This document shows positions 23,801 through 36,661 of a stretch of 64,000 bases of DNA, piece after piece. The stretch comes from Nemopilema nomurai (Eukaryota; Cnidaria; Scyphozoa; Rhizostomeae; Rhizostomatidae): NCBI GenBank assembly GCA_003864495.1, contig ML133401.1, positions 6,670,698 to 6,734,697 of the forward strand. Reading direction: 5' to 3'. Both the position numbers and the translations under genes were made by a program. The notes beneath the pieces were generated by a model. That model was not told the origin of the DNA. It searched no databases and saw nothing but the letters and a program-made list of their open reading frames with translations. Numbering within the stretch: the first letter of the stretch is position 1; each line of letters opens with the position of its first letter.

Positions 23801-26800
23801 AGTCTCGCGCCAATACCCAGCATCTTTTAGCCGTCATGTCTTTTTTTACCCTTTTCCTCCCTCTTCCACTCTTTCTATCTGTTCTTGCCCCTCCTCTTTG
23901 TTTATTGCGACTACTTCCACAAGAATCAGTCAATTGTTCTTAAGCGTTCTTACAGGCACAAGAATTTAGCCCAGAGTTACCGACTTCCTTGTTCCTAGAA
24001 CTTCTTTTAGTGTTGGTCTCAGCAAACTCAAACCTGATTAACGAAAACGGCCGGTTTCATCATGGTCTCTCGTTTCGACTGATTCAAAATTTCGTAAATT
24101 CTTCGTTCCAGAGACATCTTGAAATCGCAATCTTATCACTTTCTGTTTGTGTCATGCTTAAGATCATATCCAAGCAAAGAGTTTCCCATTACATCGACGC
24201 TGAAGACAAAGACTCCTCCAACTGGATGCGCTTCATCAACTGCGCCCGGACGGAGTCGGAGCAAAACCTTATCGCCTTCCAGTACCGGTCACAGATCTAT
24301 TATCGAACTTACAAGCGGATTAGTCCCATGCAGGAATTGCTAGTCTGGTATGGGGACCCGTACGGTAAGAGCCTTGGACTCGTCGACACGGACAAAAACA
24401 AGGATAGGACCTCTCTCAGCAGTGAGTATGATTGGCTCCTCTCTGACGAGCGTCAGTGTATCGTTAACTTCTTTCGTTCCGCCTCGCTACCTAGTATTCC
24501 CCACTTTATTTTCGATGTTGTTGAGGTTGTGTTGAGTACGATTCAAAACGCCTTGGGCCCTGTTGTCAGAGTGCCACCCAAACATGCCAAACAGAGATAT
24601 GATATTTATTCGGTCTTAGCAACTCACATTTGAAAGTTTGCCCGTCAGAAGTTGCCATTTGACAGAAATGCACTTTTCTCTTCCTCAATGAATGTTTTTT
24701 GCAATAGACCTTCATTTTCGGGAGTATTTTTGAAATCAAGTTCAAAGTTAGAGGTGATAATGGTTATAGATTTTCAGAGATTTTTTTCTTTTATTCAAGT
24801 AACTGGCCAAATTTCAATTATTTTGTTTGTTTGTGACTTTGCCGGAAGCTTCAACTCCAGAAGTTATTTTAAGCTTTAAAAGCGATTAATATACTAGACG
24901 TTGAAAGATAATTTGATGATTTCATATGTGTTTCATCTTCAGTCCGTTTGTTTTTAGCAATCTCGTGATCGTCAATGATAAAGAACTAGCTTGTTGCCTC
25001 TTCCACCCCATTTTCCCACCCCAATTTTTCCACACCATTTTCTCTTCCCCATCCCTTCCACCCCATTTCTTCTTCCCCATCTCTTCCACCCCATTTCTTC
25101 TTCCTCCTGTCTTCCACCCCATTTCTTCTTCCCCATCTCTTCCACCCCATTTCTTCTTCCTCATCTCTTCCACCCCATTTCTTCTTCCCCATCTCTTCCA
25201 CCCCATTTCTTCTTCCTCATCTCTTCCACCCCATTTCTTCTTCCCCATTTCTTCCACCCCATTTCTTCTTCCTCATCTCTTCCACCCCATTTCTTCTTCC
25301 CCATTTCTTCCACCCCATTTCTTCTTCCTCATCTCTTCCACCCAATTTTTCCCACCACATTCATGTCAGTTTGAGGAAACATTCATTTGGATGGCATGAG
25401 ACGAAATAATCGGAATTTTAAGAAAATCGTGTTTTGAAGTCATCGTGTCACGCCCGTGCCGTGTTTGGGGAATTCCCTTGCCCGAGCATTCAGGCTGCTT
25501 TTGTATATCAAGTTGTTCACTTGGGATCATTTTACTTCTTTTACATTACTTCATTCCGCTCTTGTTGCTCATGTCAACAGACGTTTAAAAACCTGAGTTG
25601 ATTTATTCCCACCGCTATGACGTCATTACTACTATGCAACTAATGCTGCGTTTTCTTCTCCAGCCATCCGTCGAATCTGCATGCGATGCTTCAGGGTCTT
25701 CGACAGCGCCACTCAATTAGGCTGGCACGAGAAAAGCCCCTGCCCACGCTCTCACAGCCAATGCAGCTTTTGCGGAATGCTGTTCAAAAACGAAACATTC
25801 CTCGCCAATCATTTGTCATGGCATGGGGGTAACGACAGGACCCATTTCAACGCTTCTGCTATTTTTTTGTCAACATTTTGTCGGATCAGTGGATGCTTCA
25901 AAGACTTTCCCAATACTGAATGTCTCAAAAAGCACCTAATGTCGGAACACAGTCAGGACCACCGAAAGTGCAAGCTATGTAGGTTAAAGTTCACAAGTAC
26001 CTTGAAGCTGCAGGCTCACATTTTGAAGCAGCACGAAGGCAAGGCTCCATGGCAGTGTTCTGAATGCGACAGAGGCTTTCAATTTTCGTCTGCCTTGAGT
26101 CGCCACCTGCCGCTACACACTGGATTGGCTGAAAATGTCTGCCATCAATGTCACAATGTGTTCTCCACAGCCCAATCACTTGCCAAACACCGGCCTTCTT
26201 GTAGGCTGCCCGAATTCCCATTTGGTTGTTTTCGATGCCGCAAGGGCTTCAAGAGCCAGCAGGACGCAATCCGCCATATTCATTACGAGTGCCAGTATAG
26301 AGCTGAAGACCGCAAAGGCAATATTTCAATTCGCGAGAAAGGTTCATTTTTATGTGATTACCCGAACTGCAAAAATAACTCTGAGTCGTGCACGGCATTA
26401 AACAGGCACTACATCACATCTCACATGAATAGTGGGGAGACGCGTAAACTTCTTTCTAAAAATCTGAATGGACGCTCAATTGCAAGTAAGTACTATTGCA
26501 CCTATTGCAAAATCAGCTTTGGCACTGCAAAAGCTGACTTTTATCATCAGAAAACGCATGGTATTCTAAAGAAATGCCCCACTTGCAACGAAAGCTATCG
26601 TACCTACAAAGAACTTGTAAAACACATCAGATCTTGCAAGTTAATAAAGCGAGGCAACGATACTGGCCCAAGTATGGTACAGCACTCAAGAGGCAGTCCC
26701 GCAAAAGGCAGTCCCGCAAGAGGCAGTCCCGCAAGCGTGGTGCCTGACATACCAAATAATGACCCTGGCGGATTTCATGATGTGGCTGGAAACAATTTGA

Positions 26801-29800
26801 GCCCGATAAGCTTGGAAGAGGAACCAAAGATGCTTCCACTGTTTGGTATTTCTGAGTTCGTTCTTCTTGGAAAGACTCCATTTGACGCGGAACCAGAAAA
26901 TGAGCCCACAGAGAGTAACAACAAGGACTATACGGCCGATTACCAAAGCCTCCTTTTGAACGGCGACGAAGCATCGGGCAATGCCATTAGTCCGGATGCC
27001 GTTGCCCTTGGGGACTACGACTGTTTGCAATTGGGCCTTAAGAATGCAAGAACTAGAGACGTTCCTGCCTGCGTAGCATCTGTATCTCACCCTTGCACGG
27101 CCGAAGGGGATGCTCGCAACAACGAATTGCCCTGCGCAGGAGTGGCTTGTGAGGAAGAATCCTCTCCAGAAAACCAGGTGTTAACTGAAGACAATATTTT
27201 TAACAAATTAATTACCGATCTGCTTGAGGTTGGCAGCAAGGAGGCGGTTAGGAAAGAGTCGTCACAAGTAGCTGATGTAACCGAACCAAATGAAGGTGAA
27301 AAAGAGAACAAGATGACTTTCATTGGCGGTAAGGCCGCTGTACCTAGCCACAACGAAGGAGCAACCTTTTGTCAAGACCTTGCGCAAGTGTCGAAACTTG
27401 GGTCACCGGACATTGATTTGAGCGAAGAATCGGAGGTCTACAAGAATGCAATCGAGGGCACGTTTCGAGATCCTGATCACGTGATTGAAACTCCCAGTAA
27501 TCCACAGAGCAATAGCTCTTCGCAAGGTGACACTTGGGATTTGGATGGGACATCAAACTCGTCATCAGCCCAGGGGGTCAGTCGTTCACTCGGCTCCGAT
27601 TGTCCATTTGAGTTTGTCGCACTTGTTGACAACCAAGATGACCACGAAGTAGAAGAGAGTATCGACTTTGGGGAAACTGTTTCCAATTTGACCAACATTG
27701 TTAACGAGTTCAGTATATCCATTGGACAGGAGACAGAAAAAGAAGTTGCTCAACTGCCTTGCAAGGCTGGGCTTCAAACGCATCGCGAACCTGTTTCTGC
27801 TCACGAACTGGCTGATGCTCTTGATTCTCCTGCCAAATGTTGCAATACAAGACAGTCTGAGTTTTCTTTTTCAAGTCCAGGAAAGGTTTTCAACGATCAC
27901 CAGCCACAGGCAGTTTTGAAAGACAGTGTTTCTGCCCGTTGCTGTGGGATAACAGCAACGTTATCAAGTATAAACCTTAGTCCATGTCTGAAGCCTGGCG
28001 ATTGTCAAACAGGTAGTCCAGCTGTCTTGAAGTCTGTAGATTTGCACTCAGATAACAGCCAGAGCAGTGACAAAGAACTGACCCTGTCTGATCTAGAAGC
28101 GATGGGAACTCAAATCGGTTCCCTTCCATTCAGGGAGTGTGCTGGAATTCAAACTGTACCACTTAATGATGGGACAGAGATGCTGGAAAGACTGTTGGAT
28201 GCCAATGAAAGCCTAGACAGTGGCACTTCTGCATTTACCCCAGGGACTGTAAACTATTCAGAGGTGGAATCAACCAAGGAAGCTGGCACTTTCTCGAGTA
28301 AATCACATTCTTCCTCTAAAGAGATTATTCAAAGCGACCAACAGAGTTTAATTGTTCAAGGAAACAATAGTTTATCTGGCGGAAAGGGAACTGGAGGGAG
28401 CATTGTTTTGAAAGTTAAGAAGGACGAATTTCATCGACCTTTCTTAGACCGAAGTCCTCTTTCTTCCCGGAATTATAGAAACTCCATCGTTCTACAGCAA
28501 AGAAGAAATTTAAGAAGAGGTGAAAGTGGGGTCGAAAAATCTGATGAGAAATCTGCTTGTTTGCAAAGCTCTGTAGTCAATGGTTTGCTTGATAGTTTGA
28601 GCTGTCAAGAATCTGAAATTGTGCCAAACCGTTCTGGCCAGAAGAAGCCATGCCTTCCAGCTCTTGGAAAAAGTCGTACCTCAGAGTGCAGAGCTCGTCT
28701 GAATTCAGATGAATTGAAAAATAGCGGTGGAATCGATAATGTGGATGATGATGGAATTTATGATATAAAGTTTGAGAAAGCAGGCATTACGGCAAGATCT
28801 TTGTTGGAATGTTTTGAGAAAAAATCACCCGCGGAGGGACCGCAAGTGTTGCAAACTGTTGGAACAGGCAAAACAAGCATTGCCAACTATAGAGACAATG
28901 GCGCTACCAGTACAGAAAGAGAAAAGTCATACTGGTATGCTGAAGATAATAGCGATCTTTCTGATAGTGATGAGGATGTTGATATAGAAATCTCGAATTT
29001 TTTTAGGCAGTATGTAGAAAAGCACAAGGAGACCATGTCAGTTGAAAGACCGACTGCGGGTCTTTTATCAAACAAAGCAAAAGCATCTATGGACAACACT
29101 GAGAGTGGACGTACAGAACAAAATGAGGAAGGACCGAAATCTACGGAAGTTGGTTTTAAAAAAAGTGATTTGAGTCACGTAACAGTGTTAGATAAGACTA
29201 GATGTGCAAAGCCACATCTTACATTTGATAAAAATAATTCAGTCACAGCCGTATCACATAGGGAGTTCCCAGTTAGTCAGACCAAAGACAGGGATCATGC
29301 AATGCCTGTTGATACAGTGCCTCACAGCAACAACAGGCAGTTGGTGCTCGCTAAAGCAAATGGCCTGCAGGAAGACTGTGACGTCTTTTACACAGAATGG
29401 ATGTCTCAGGGACCACAGTTCAGCTCTTTTCGAATGCAGGATGACAAGAGTCTCAATGCAGGCGCGAAGGCTGCTCAAAAGCACGAAGAGAGAGCTCCAA
29501 GTGGAACAGGGCGCTCGTCAGCGACAAAAGATCGTGCCTTTCTCAGGAGAAATTGCTCTGAACTTCCAAGTGATGAGATACGGTTTCGGTCACAACAGAA
29601 AATATGCACCAACAACAGTTGCGTGAAGTCCACAAGCGTAACGTCGCAAAGACATTTCTCCAGCAGTCCTGCCTCTAATATGACTACAGCTGTATTGAAC
29701 ATGACGTCATCCATTAGTATGAACAAAAGCTTTAATGATCTTTTTCCGAGCCCTTTTGTGGAAAGTCGAGACGATAAGTCGACGAATTTGTCAACAAGTT

Positions 29801-31896
29801 CGGTGCTTCCAAGCGAGCCAGTCAAAGCCTTAAGTGTTCTTCACAGGAACATTGGTTTGTTTCCTAAGGAGCCTACCAATCGCGAGTTGATAATGACAAC
29901 AACAGGCAAATCTTCTTCCCTGGCGGGCCGCTCAAAAATAGAGCTGGAAAGACGATCACTCATCGCCTCGAACACAAACAAGAATGATGAAAATGATCGA
30001 CTTAGGCCCAAAGGCATTATTTCGTCGACGGAAAAGTCATTGCAAAGCAAAGACAGTATCAAACTTTCTACTTTTTCAAACACTTTACCTGAAACCCGAC
30101 TGCCGACTGCCGACCTTGTTAAGAAGCCAGCAGTACGTGCTCTGCCAAAGATCGCCAAGGTTAGAAAAAGACAGGAACAGCCAAAATTGATGGGCGAAAA
30201 ACTTTTCACATTTCATAGGGTCCCTAGCTCGCAAAAGAGAAAAAGAAGTATGTCGAATGATGATCAAGTGGTAGATTCGCAGCTTCAGAAAGCGCACTGT
30301 GGAGCAGCATCCGACTGCGGTGAGAGGAAGAAATGTGAGAAGGAGATAGCTGCAGAGAAACAGTGTAAGATGAAAGAGACGAGAACAGAGACTATTGGTT
30401 GCGCGGCTGAATTGTGCAAAAGTAAGATGCAGGTGGCAACGAACAAGCGGAAACGTGATGGCTCAGAGAATGAATCACTGAAAGAAAGGAAAAGAAGAAA
30501 GTTGAACAGCATCGACCAATTGAAAAAGGCATTATTGAAAAAGAATGGAACCGTTAAAGTGACGGCATGTGATGAAGCTCAAAGCGAAAGGGGAGATTAC
30601 CACCTGTCCTTGGTTGAACCAGCGGTTCCACCATTAGCTGCCATGGTCAAAAGTCTAAGAGCTGAGAGATGCAACTCTTCGGAAGAACCAGCGGTTTTGC
30701 CATTAGCTGCCATGGTCAAAAGTCTAAGGGCTGAGAGATGCAACTCTTCGGAAGAACCAGCGGTTTTGCCATTAGCTGCCATGGACAAAAGTCTAAGGGC
30801 TGAGAGATGCAACTCTTCGGAAGAACCAGCGGTTTTGCCATTAGCTGCCATGGACAAAAGTCCAAGGGCTGAGAGATGCAACTCTTCGGAAGAACCAGCG
30901 GTTTTGCCATTAGCTGCCATGGACAAAAGTCCTAGTGCTGAGAGATGCAACTCTTCGGAAGAACCAGCGGTTTTGCCATTAGCTGCCATGGACAAAAGTC
31001 CAAGTTCTGAGAGATGCAACTTTTCGGAAAAAGCAGAGGCTTTGCCATTGGCTGCAATCAACGGAGGTGCAAGTGCTGAGAGATGCATCTCTTCGGAGGA
31101 ACCGAAGTCTCTGTTAAATGGCACTGCCATTTGGTCAAACGTCACCGAAGAGGGAAAGGACGCTTCTCAAATGCGAACATTAGAGTCACAGTTAGAGGAT
31201 TCTCTCAAAAATGCGGACAACTTCTTTGCGAAAGTAATGCACAAGTTCGAGCCGCACGTGTTGAGAAGAAAGCGGCGTGATAGTGAAGGTGGAAATTCGA
31301 CGATTTGTAGCAAAACTCTTGAAAGCTGCAGGTCTGGCACGGCGGAGATGCCGGTCAGGATTCGAGTTCCAACTGACTCACTTCAGAACGATCTCCTTAT
31401 TGACAGCACAGACGCGACAAGCAGTGATGACACTGACTTGGATGACGAGATAGAGGAGATACTCAAACGTAAGGTGACTTTAGAACGGCAAATAAGGGAG
31501 ATAAAGCGAAAACTTGCCGCAAAGCACAGGAACAGACTAAGACGTGCAAAGCTAATAAACAAGAGAGCCGGGTCCATGAGATTTACGAAGCGCAGGTCGA
31601 AAGGACGTTCCTTCGTTTTAAGGAGCGGTTTTCGCAAGGGTAAAACGGCACTCAGGGATTTTTCTTCAGTTGTAATGCGTAGTTTGATGAAGCCGGGAAG
31701 CAAAGTTCTTGAGAAAATCAAAGATTTTGATGACTGCGGACTACAAGTGCGTCTAGAAAGGCTGTTGCCAAACAAGAATATGACGTCATTCAAGGACTTT
31801 CAGCGAAAGAACTGGTACTGCTGTCATTGCTCGAATACTTTTACGTTGAAGCCATTTTCTATTCCTGTAAATAATTGTAGAACAGAGCCATTCTAG
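20208..31896 (+). CDS. PRDM9/7-like PR/SET domain zinc-finger protein
   Basis: Exons with matching phases: 20208-20867, 20976-21167, 21518-21795, 22388-22481, 23098-23366, 24163-24364, 25664-31896. From the first ATG (20225) this gives about 2636 residues; earlier exons may be missing. A zinc knuckle (YCEKCNGMFHGECP) is formed across the 22481/23098 junction. The PR/SET domain follows: LPDELYLDESSIPGAGIGVF, RFGPY, then NWMRFINCAR, EQNLIAFQY, IYYRT and ELLVWYGD. This is closest to PRDM9/7, nuclear histone H3 methyltransferases, and the tyrosine of the YRT motif that is catalytic in mammalian PRDM9 is kept. The last exon encodes about ten dispersed C2H2/C2HC fingers in its first 320 residues, a long acidic Ser-rich stretch, a 23-residue tandem repeat, and a coiled coil plus basic region near the end. 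There is no tandem 28-residue finger array and no evident SSXRD or KRAB domain in the exons seen. Confidence 0.85.
22876..22992 (+). repeat. 21-bp GTT/GCT-rich microsatellite in a PRDM intron
   Basis: About five copies of a 21-base unit built of GTTGTT GCTGCTGCT GGTAGT, with decay at the edges. It lies in the intron 22482-23097 just upstream of the zinc-knuckle exon. All three frames on each strand are open over it, giving spurious Val/Leu/Ala-rich or Thr/Ser/Asn-rich peptides. Confidence 0.85.
25005..25352 (+). repeat. 29-bp pyrimidine-rich minisatellite in the last PRDM intron
   Basis: About twelve copies of a 29-base unit (consensus core ccaccccatttcttcttcc). Because 29 is not a multiple of three, translation rotates through three peptides every 87 bases, which makes long but meaningless open frames on both strands. 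The plus strand is almost pure pyrimidine. It ends about 310 bp before the acceptor of the giant last exon. Confidence 0.9.
30616..31098 (+). repeat. Coding minisatellite: seven 69-bp units in the PRDM terminal exon
   Basis: Seven in-frame copies of a 23-residue unit (core LPLAAMDKS, then AERCNSSE). Units two to five are nearly identical at the base level; the first and the last two are more diverged. The opposite strand is also open over the block, which is a by-product of the repeat. Confidence 0.95.
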
Positions 31897-33359
31897 TTTA
31901 TTAGTTGTATAGATTTTTATAGACCATATTTTGTATTTTTATGCAGATTAGGGACCGAAGGATCTAAAACTTTTCTATACAAGACATGCGAACTCGGATA
32001 TATTTATTTTTTTGCCCATTGATAATTATCAGGAAGCCAAGCAAGGCTGGAAAAGATTTGCCTTTCAACTTTCAGAAGGCGCGCGATTTTCATCTCGTTC
32101 CCTTAAAGCTATTAAAATCTTTATTTTTACTGCTGTTGTTTGTCACTTTTTGTAAACAATCAAGTACACTTGATAGAATAATCTCTCGTAATACCAAGTA
32201 AACAATCGGTTATTGGTCCTTCCTCTTAAATTTTAAGCTAAAGGTCAAGGCAAATTTTTAGAGGTAATATTATTAGCCAGGCGGAGATCAATGGTAAATG
32301 GCCATTGTAGATCATAATTTCCTTTTTTACCGAGAGAAACTAACCATATCGAATTTTTAAAAGAAACTTTTGTATTTAAGGCATTGTCTGCGCAATAGCC
32401 TGGCGAATGTTTGTTAGCATTTTTTACGGCTTCGTTGAAATATAGATTGTGTTTTACATGCTTTCTTGCGCTTATACTGATTGTTTTGTTCTGTTTTGTT
32501 GAAAAGGGAAGAAACAAAAGATTTTACACCATCTGTTTTTTGAAACTTCGTTTGCGTTCTCTTGAATATGTACAAATACTCTCGAAGACATTGTCATTGT
32601 TCCACCCCACTGTTCTGTGCCACTGTTTAAAGCTGGCTGCTAGTTAACGCCAAAGTCCTGTGCCGCTGTTCGACCGTTCTGAATGACTTTTCTGAATATG
32701 AACTTAAGTTTCTGAATGGTGAGAAAATTACTTCTAAGTGCTCCTTTAGAGCAGCCGTAAGGTAATAGCAGAATGGACAATTTCTTTTCACGGGTATTGC
32801 TGTATAGTGCTTTGAAATGGACGAGGCTTGGAGGCATTGTAAGATCTGGGCACTGAATGGTTTAGCACTGGTATTTGAGTTTGGGCTTTGCACCCAGTCT
32901 GCTTGAATTAGCAGTATTCATCGGCTAACTTTATTGCACAATTAAAGTACCTGTTCATCCGCACTGGTTCAGTTATTTCTAGATATCATTAAGTTCTCTA
33001 TCAAAAAGCACTTGTTTATAAAAGTGGAGGGCGATTTTAGCTGAGAAAGTTCTTAGTTTAGTTATAGTTTGACTTTTCTTCCCAGACCTCTTCGAAAGCT
33101 GCTACGAAATCCAAACTTGGACCGCTCATTCTTACTTGAGTGAATTTACATACAAAAAATGGATGAAAAAGATGCATCTCCTCGGGCAAAATCACAGCCA
33201 GGGTTGTGCTGTTCCCTATACCATCAGTGGCGAAATGGCTTGTTGTGGTTGCGGTAGAATAGGTGACCATTATGGTTTGTCATGGCAACGGCTTTCATAA
33301 GGGTTTCTTTGGATTGGACTAAACAGCGCTTGGTAACATAGTGGTAGTTTTGGTGAATA
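31897..33359. other. 3' flank of the PRDM gene and 5' flank of the CAP-Gly gene
   Basis: No gene is supported. The first few hundred bases are AT-rich and should contain the PRDM 3' UTR; no canonical AATAAA is obvious close to the stop codon. The last part is expected to hold the promoter and 5' UTR of the CAP-Gly gene. The small open frames here have no family resemblance. Confidence 0.5.
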
Positions 33360-36300
33360 ATGGTGACTTTTGAAGACATCCGTCTTAATGTTGACATTCA
33401 AATACAGCTAGCAGGATATATTTGGGATGGAAAGATAATGTGGAAGGGAAAGTTGGTTGGAAAACCCGGAAATTGGGTTGGTCTTCAACTTAAAGATAAA
33501 GGTAAACCTTAGGAGTTTATAATATAACCTTGTTAAAATAGCCCGAGCATGTACACATAGTCATTCGAGTTATTATATTCACTTGGCAGGGCTACTTCTC
33601 ATAAGCCAAATAAATTATGACAATAATAATATTTTGCTCGTCTTTCTGAAGAGGAAAATGCTTGCCTGCCTTTGAGAAGGAGGTATTTTTTTGATTGAAT
33701 AATTGATTGAATAGCTTGTGCTGGTTCAGCTAACCTGCTCTAATATGTTTGGCATAGTTTATCATTTGAAGTTTTTTCTTTGTAGTCGGACACAATAATG
33801 GCAGTTTTCATGGGAAACAGTACTTCAAATGTCCACATGGCTATGGGGTGTTTAGTAGAGCATCTAATTTGCGATTCTTACCATCCAAGGGAAGGTTCGT
33901 ATCCAACAAGTCAAAACTCAAATGGTGTATTTCTTGTTTTAAAGATATACTTCGATATTTTTGCCAACCTTTGAGACAAATTTAAAACTTGAATAAATGC
34001 TGGAAGCAAAGGTTTTTGTCAAGAATTTGCTATGGTTTGATATGTGTGTTTAAACAACAGGGCAAAATCTTTTTGCTTCAAAATGCTTTTGGTTTTTTGC
34101 AGTATTCTCTGAATTTTATGTAATGGAATTTGTAAGGGTGTGCATGCACTTTTCTTGTTCACAAGAAAACAACAACATGTGTGGCAATTTCTGTCTTTGG
34201 TTTTTTAAAGTTACTCTTGGGTTTTGAGGATATGTAAATTGCTAGGGTGTGGATAATATAGAGAAAGTATCAAAAGTATTTCTAGCCAGAATCATATGAG
34301 AAAACTTTTAATGGGTGGTGAAGGTTTGTTGCAGAAATGGTTTCAATGGTTGTTGATTAGTAAAAGGAAATTAACTATTTATTGAAAACTGCAAGAATTG
34401 CATATTACCAATTGTTTTTTGTCTGACCTTTGTCAAATCAGGTTACTGCTGTAACTCCAGTAAGACTTTAGGCTTACACATTTAGTTTGTGACTAGGTTC
34501 ATTCTAAAAAGAAAGAGCTTCTGCCTGGAATGTCCAGAAAGGATCAATTTGTTTGCAAAATCTGCAGAGGGCTTTTACTTGGACTAGATTTTTGAGGGCT
34601 TCAAGAGCACTTCTCAGTAGGGTTTGAGCTCTTTTTTGACATGCTCAGGTCTTCTGCTATTTGACTGTCAGCTGGCAGCTAGAGCATTCTGAAAGTTTCT
34701 GGTGAAGCAGGCCAGGAGAGCCTAAGTGACAGATTGCTCTGGTGAATCGCTGCATGTATCCCAGTTATCATTTTATTTTCATGGTTGACCAAGAATTGGA
34801 CTTAGCGTCTTTGTCTTAAATGAAGTACTACTTTTATTTTTTCCTGTCATCTTTCGGTCATCCAGGAAAGAGTATTTTTGAAAAGCTAAAAATCATCACA
34901 CCCTAGAAAAACAATAATGGAGTGATGTTAGGTCCTGATCACATTGTTCCATCTTTGAAAGGAAAAAAATGTGTCTGTATTTTATTTTGATTAACTCTGT
35001 ATCACAATAAAAATGGAACATTCTGAATGAGCAAGTGAATGCGTTGCCTAATAGACAAAGGTGGCTTTACGAAAAGTTCCAAGCAAGTAGCAGACCCAAA
35101 TGTTCCACTGTTAAAGCAGTTCTTTATTTGATTGTAATCTGTGTTTTTATTTACATTGCTAAAACTGTCATTAACCTGCTAAGACTGAAAAGCTGCGGAC
35201 TGGTGTTGGCAACTGGAGAATGGTTTGTTCCATCCCTTGCCCCCTAGAGGCTACTAGCATTAAATTAGTGCCATTTTAGTGAGAAACACCTTCTTTTCCT
35301 TTGCCAATGCAACCATGGTTTCTTTATCATTACGTGACTTTCACTACTAATCTAAATTTGCTTTTAGATCTTCAAGTGCGTATCGAACTGTCTCCAAAGA
35401 ATCGTTTATCGATGACACACTTTTTGGGTCTAGAAAAGGTAAACTCTACTTTTCCCTTTAAAAACCATTAAAGCAATCTTCATCTTGCAATGTCCCCATT
35501 TGTAAACGTCTCCTTGCAATGTCCCCATCCGCAAAACACTAGTCCAGCACTTCCTTTTTATATGTTTCTTCACTTTCCTCTGCATGTTCTCCATTTTCTA
35601 AGTATCTGCATTATTGAATGTTGGCCAATTTTGGGGGAATTTACAATTAGTGCTAGAAGTGAAAGCAAAGGCAACTTTACGCGATGTAAAGAAAAATAGT
35701 GCCAGCCATTTGGTTATTGTTATAAGGACGCAGCTAGCAGTGCCTGATTACAAGCTACTTTTTTGAATAGCAACTCGAGATGAAGAAGTAAAGAAGTCCA
35801 TAAAAGTACCGACATTTTATGCAAGATCAGCCAGCAACATCTTTAGAGGTTTGCATTAGTTATTAGTCTGAGATTGATTGGCTGCCTCAACTTTTTCACC
35901 TTTTTTGTCTCCCAAAGATCCTTTTTGATCCTGAAATGACAAGTGGATGATCTTGTCTTTAGGCAGAGAGTTTTTGATATAATTTTGAATTGCAAGGTAA
36001 TTTGAAGAATAATCAGTTTGTCATCTAACTCCTCAGGGTGTGTCAAGTACGCGATCATGGTTTTGATTAATAACGCTAGCATATCCAACAGGCCTTTGAA
36101 GTACTGTTGCGAGTTTATGAAGCTCTATCTGATCTCCGTCCCTAGCCCCCAGCCCTCCATTAAGCAGTCTTTGGTTTTCAAACCACGATTCACTACATAA
36201 CTAGAGATGTTTTTCATATGAATTGTAATCAACTGTGCCGTCTAGAAGGGGTTCGGCTGTGAAAGAATGTTAGAAATGGTTTGGTTCCACTTGTACCCAC

Positions 36301-36661
36301 GTGTGGGGCAATTTCATTCACAGTAGCCTAATCCGTTAATCATGCTTCATTGCTTGCGTGATTTCAATTATTCTTCTAATATCATACAGAAAAGACAGAG
36401 ATCAACGATAGAAAGACGTTCCATCTTGGCCATCCAGTCGGTGGCAGAATTGTGCTGGACAAGGCCTCAAGTCCGTTCTCCTTTAAGCCCAAAGCCTTGG
36501 CAAATCAGCCTTCCTCTTCTAGAGAACAGAACCAATTTTTGAAGAGGTCGGTTTCAACATCTCTGGTTCTAATGAGCAGTAGGGACATAGAGCAGCCCTT
36601 CTTTTCAGCACCTTCTATTCCTTCGACGCGAAACATGCAGGGGGCGAGTATTTTATCATAA
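33360..36661 (+). CDS. Small CAP-Gly domain protein, 197 residues
   Basis: Four exons with consistent phases: 33360-33501, 33786-33894, 35368-35438 and 36390-36661, stop TAA. Residues 20-85 form a CAP-Gly domain, with GKLVGKPGNWVGLQL, then GHNNGSFHGKQYF and GYGVFSRASNLRF. The Gly-His-Asn-Asn-Gly-Ser segment corresponds to the GKNDG-type groove that binds the C-terminal EEY/F tail of alpha-tubulin, EB1 or CLIP-170. The domain is split by a 284-bp intron. The remaining 110 residues are Ser-, Lys- and Pro-rich with no domain. There is no coiled coil, unlike CLIP or dynactin, and no ubiquitin-like part, unlike TBCB. So it is probably a microtubule-associated protein, but I cannot assign it to a named orthologue. 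Confidence 0.85.

Noticed and set aside
24922..25399. Open frames on both strands with Phe/Pro/Ser or Glu/Met/Gly/Lys repeats
   Set aside because: Product of the 29-bp minisatellite; translation simply rotates through its three frames, and it lies in an intron.
30597..31145. 182-codon minus-strand frame opposite the PRDM repeat
   Set aside because: It exists only because the 69-bp repeat has no stop in that frame; the plus strand is a 2077-codon exon with zinc fingers and coiled coil.
35035..35247. 70-codon frame with a hydrophobic segment
   Set aside because: It lies in intron 2 of the CAP-Gly gene and has no splice or family support.
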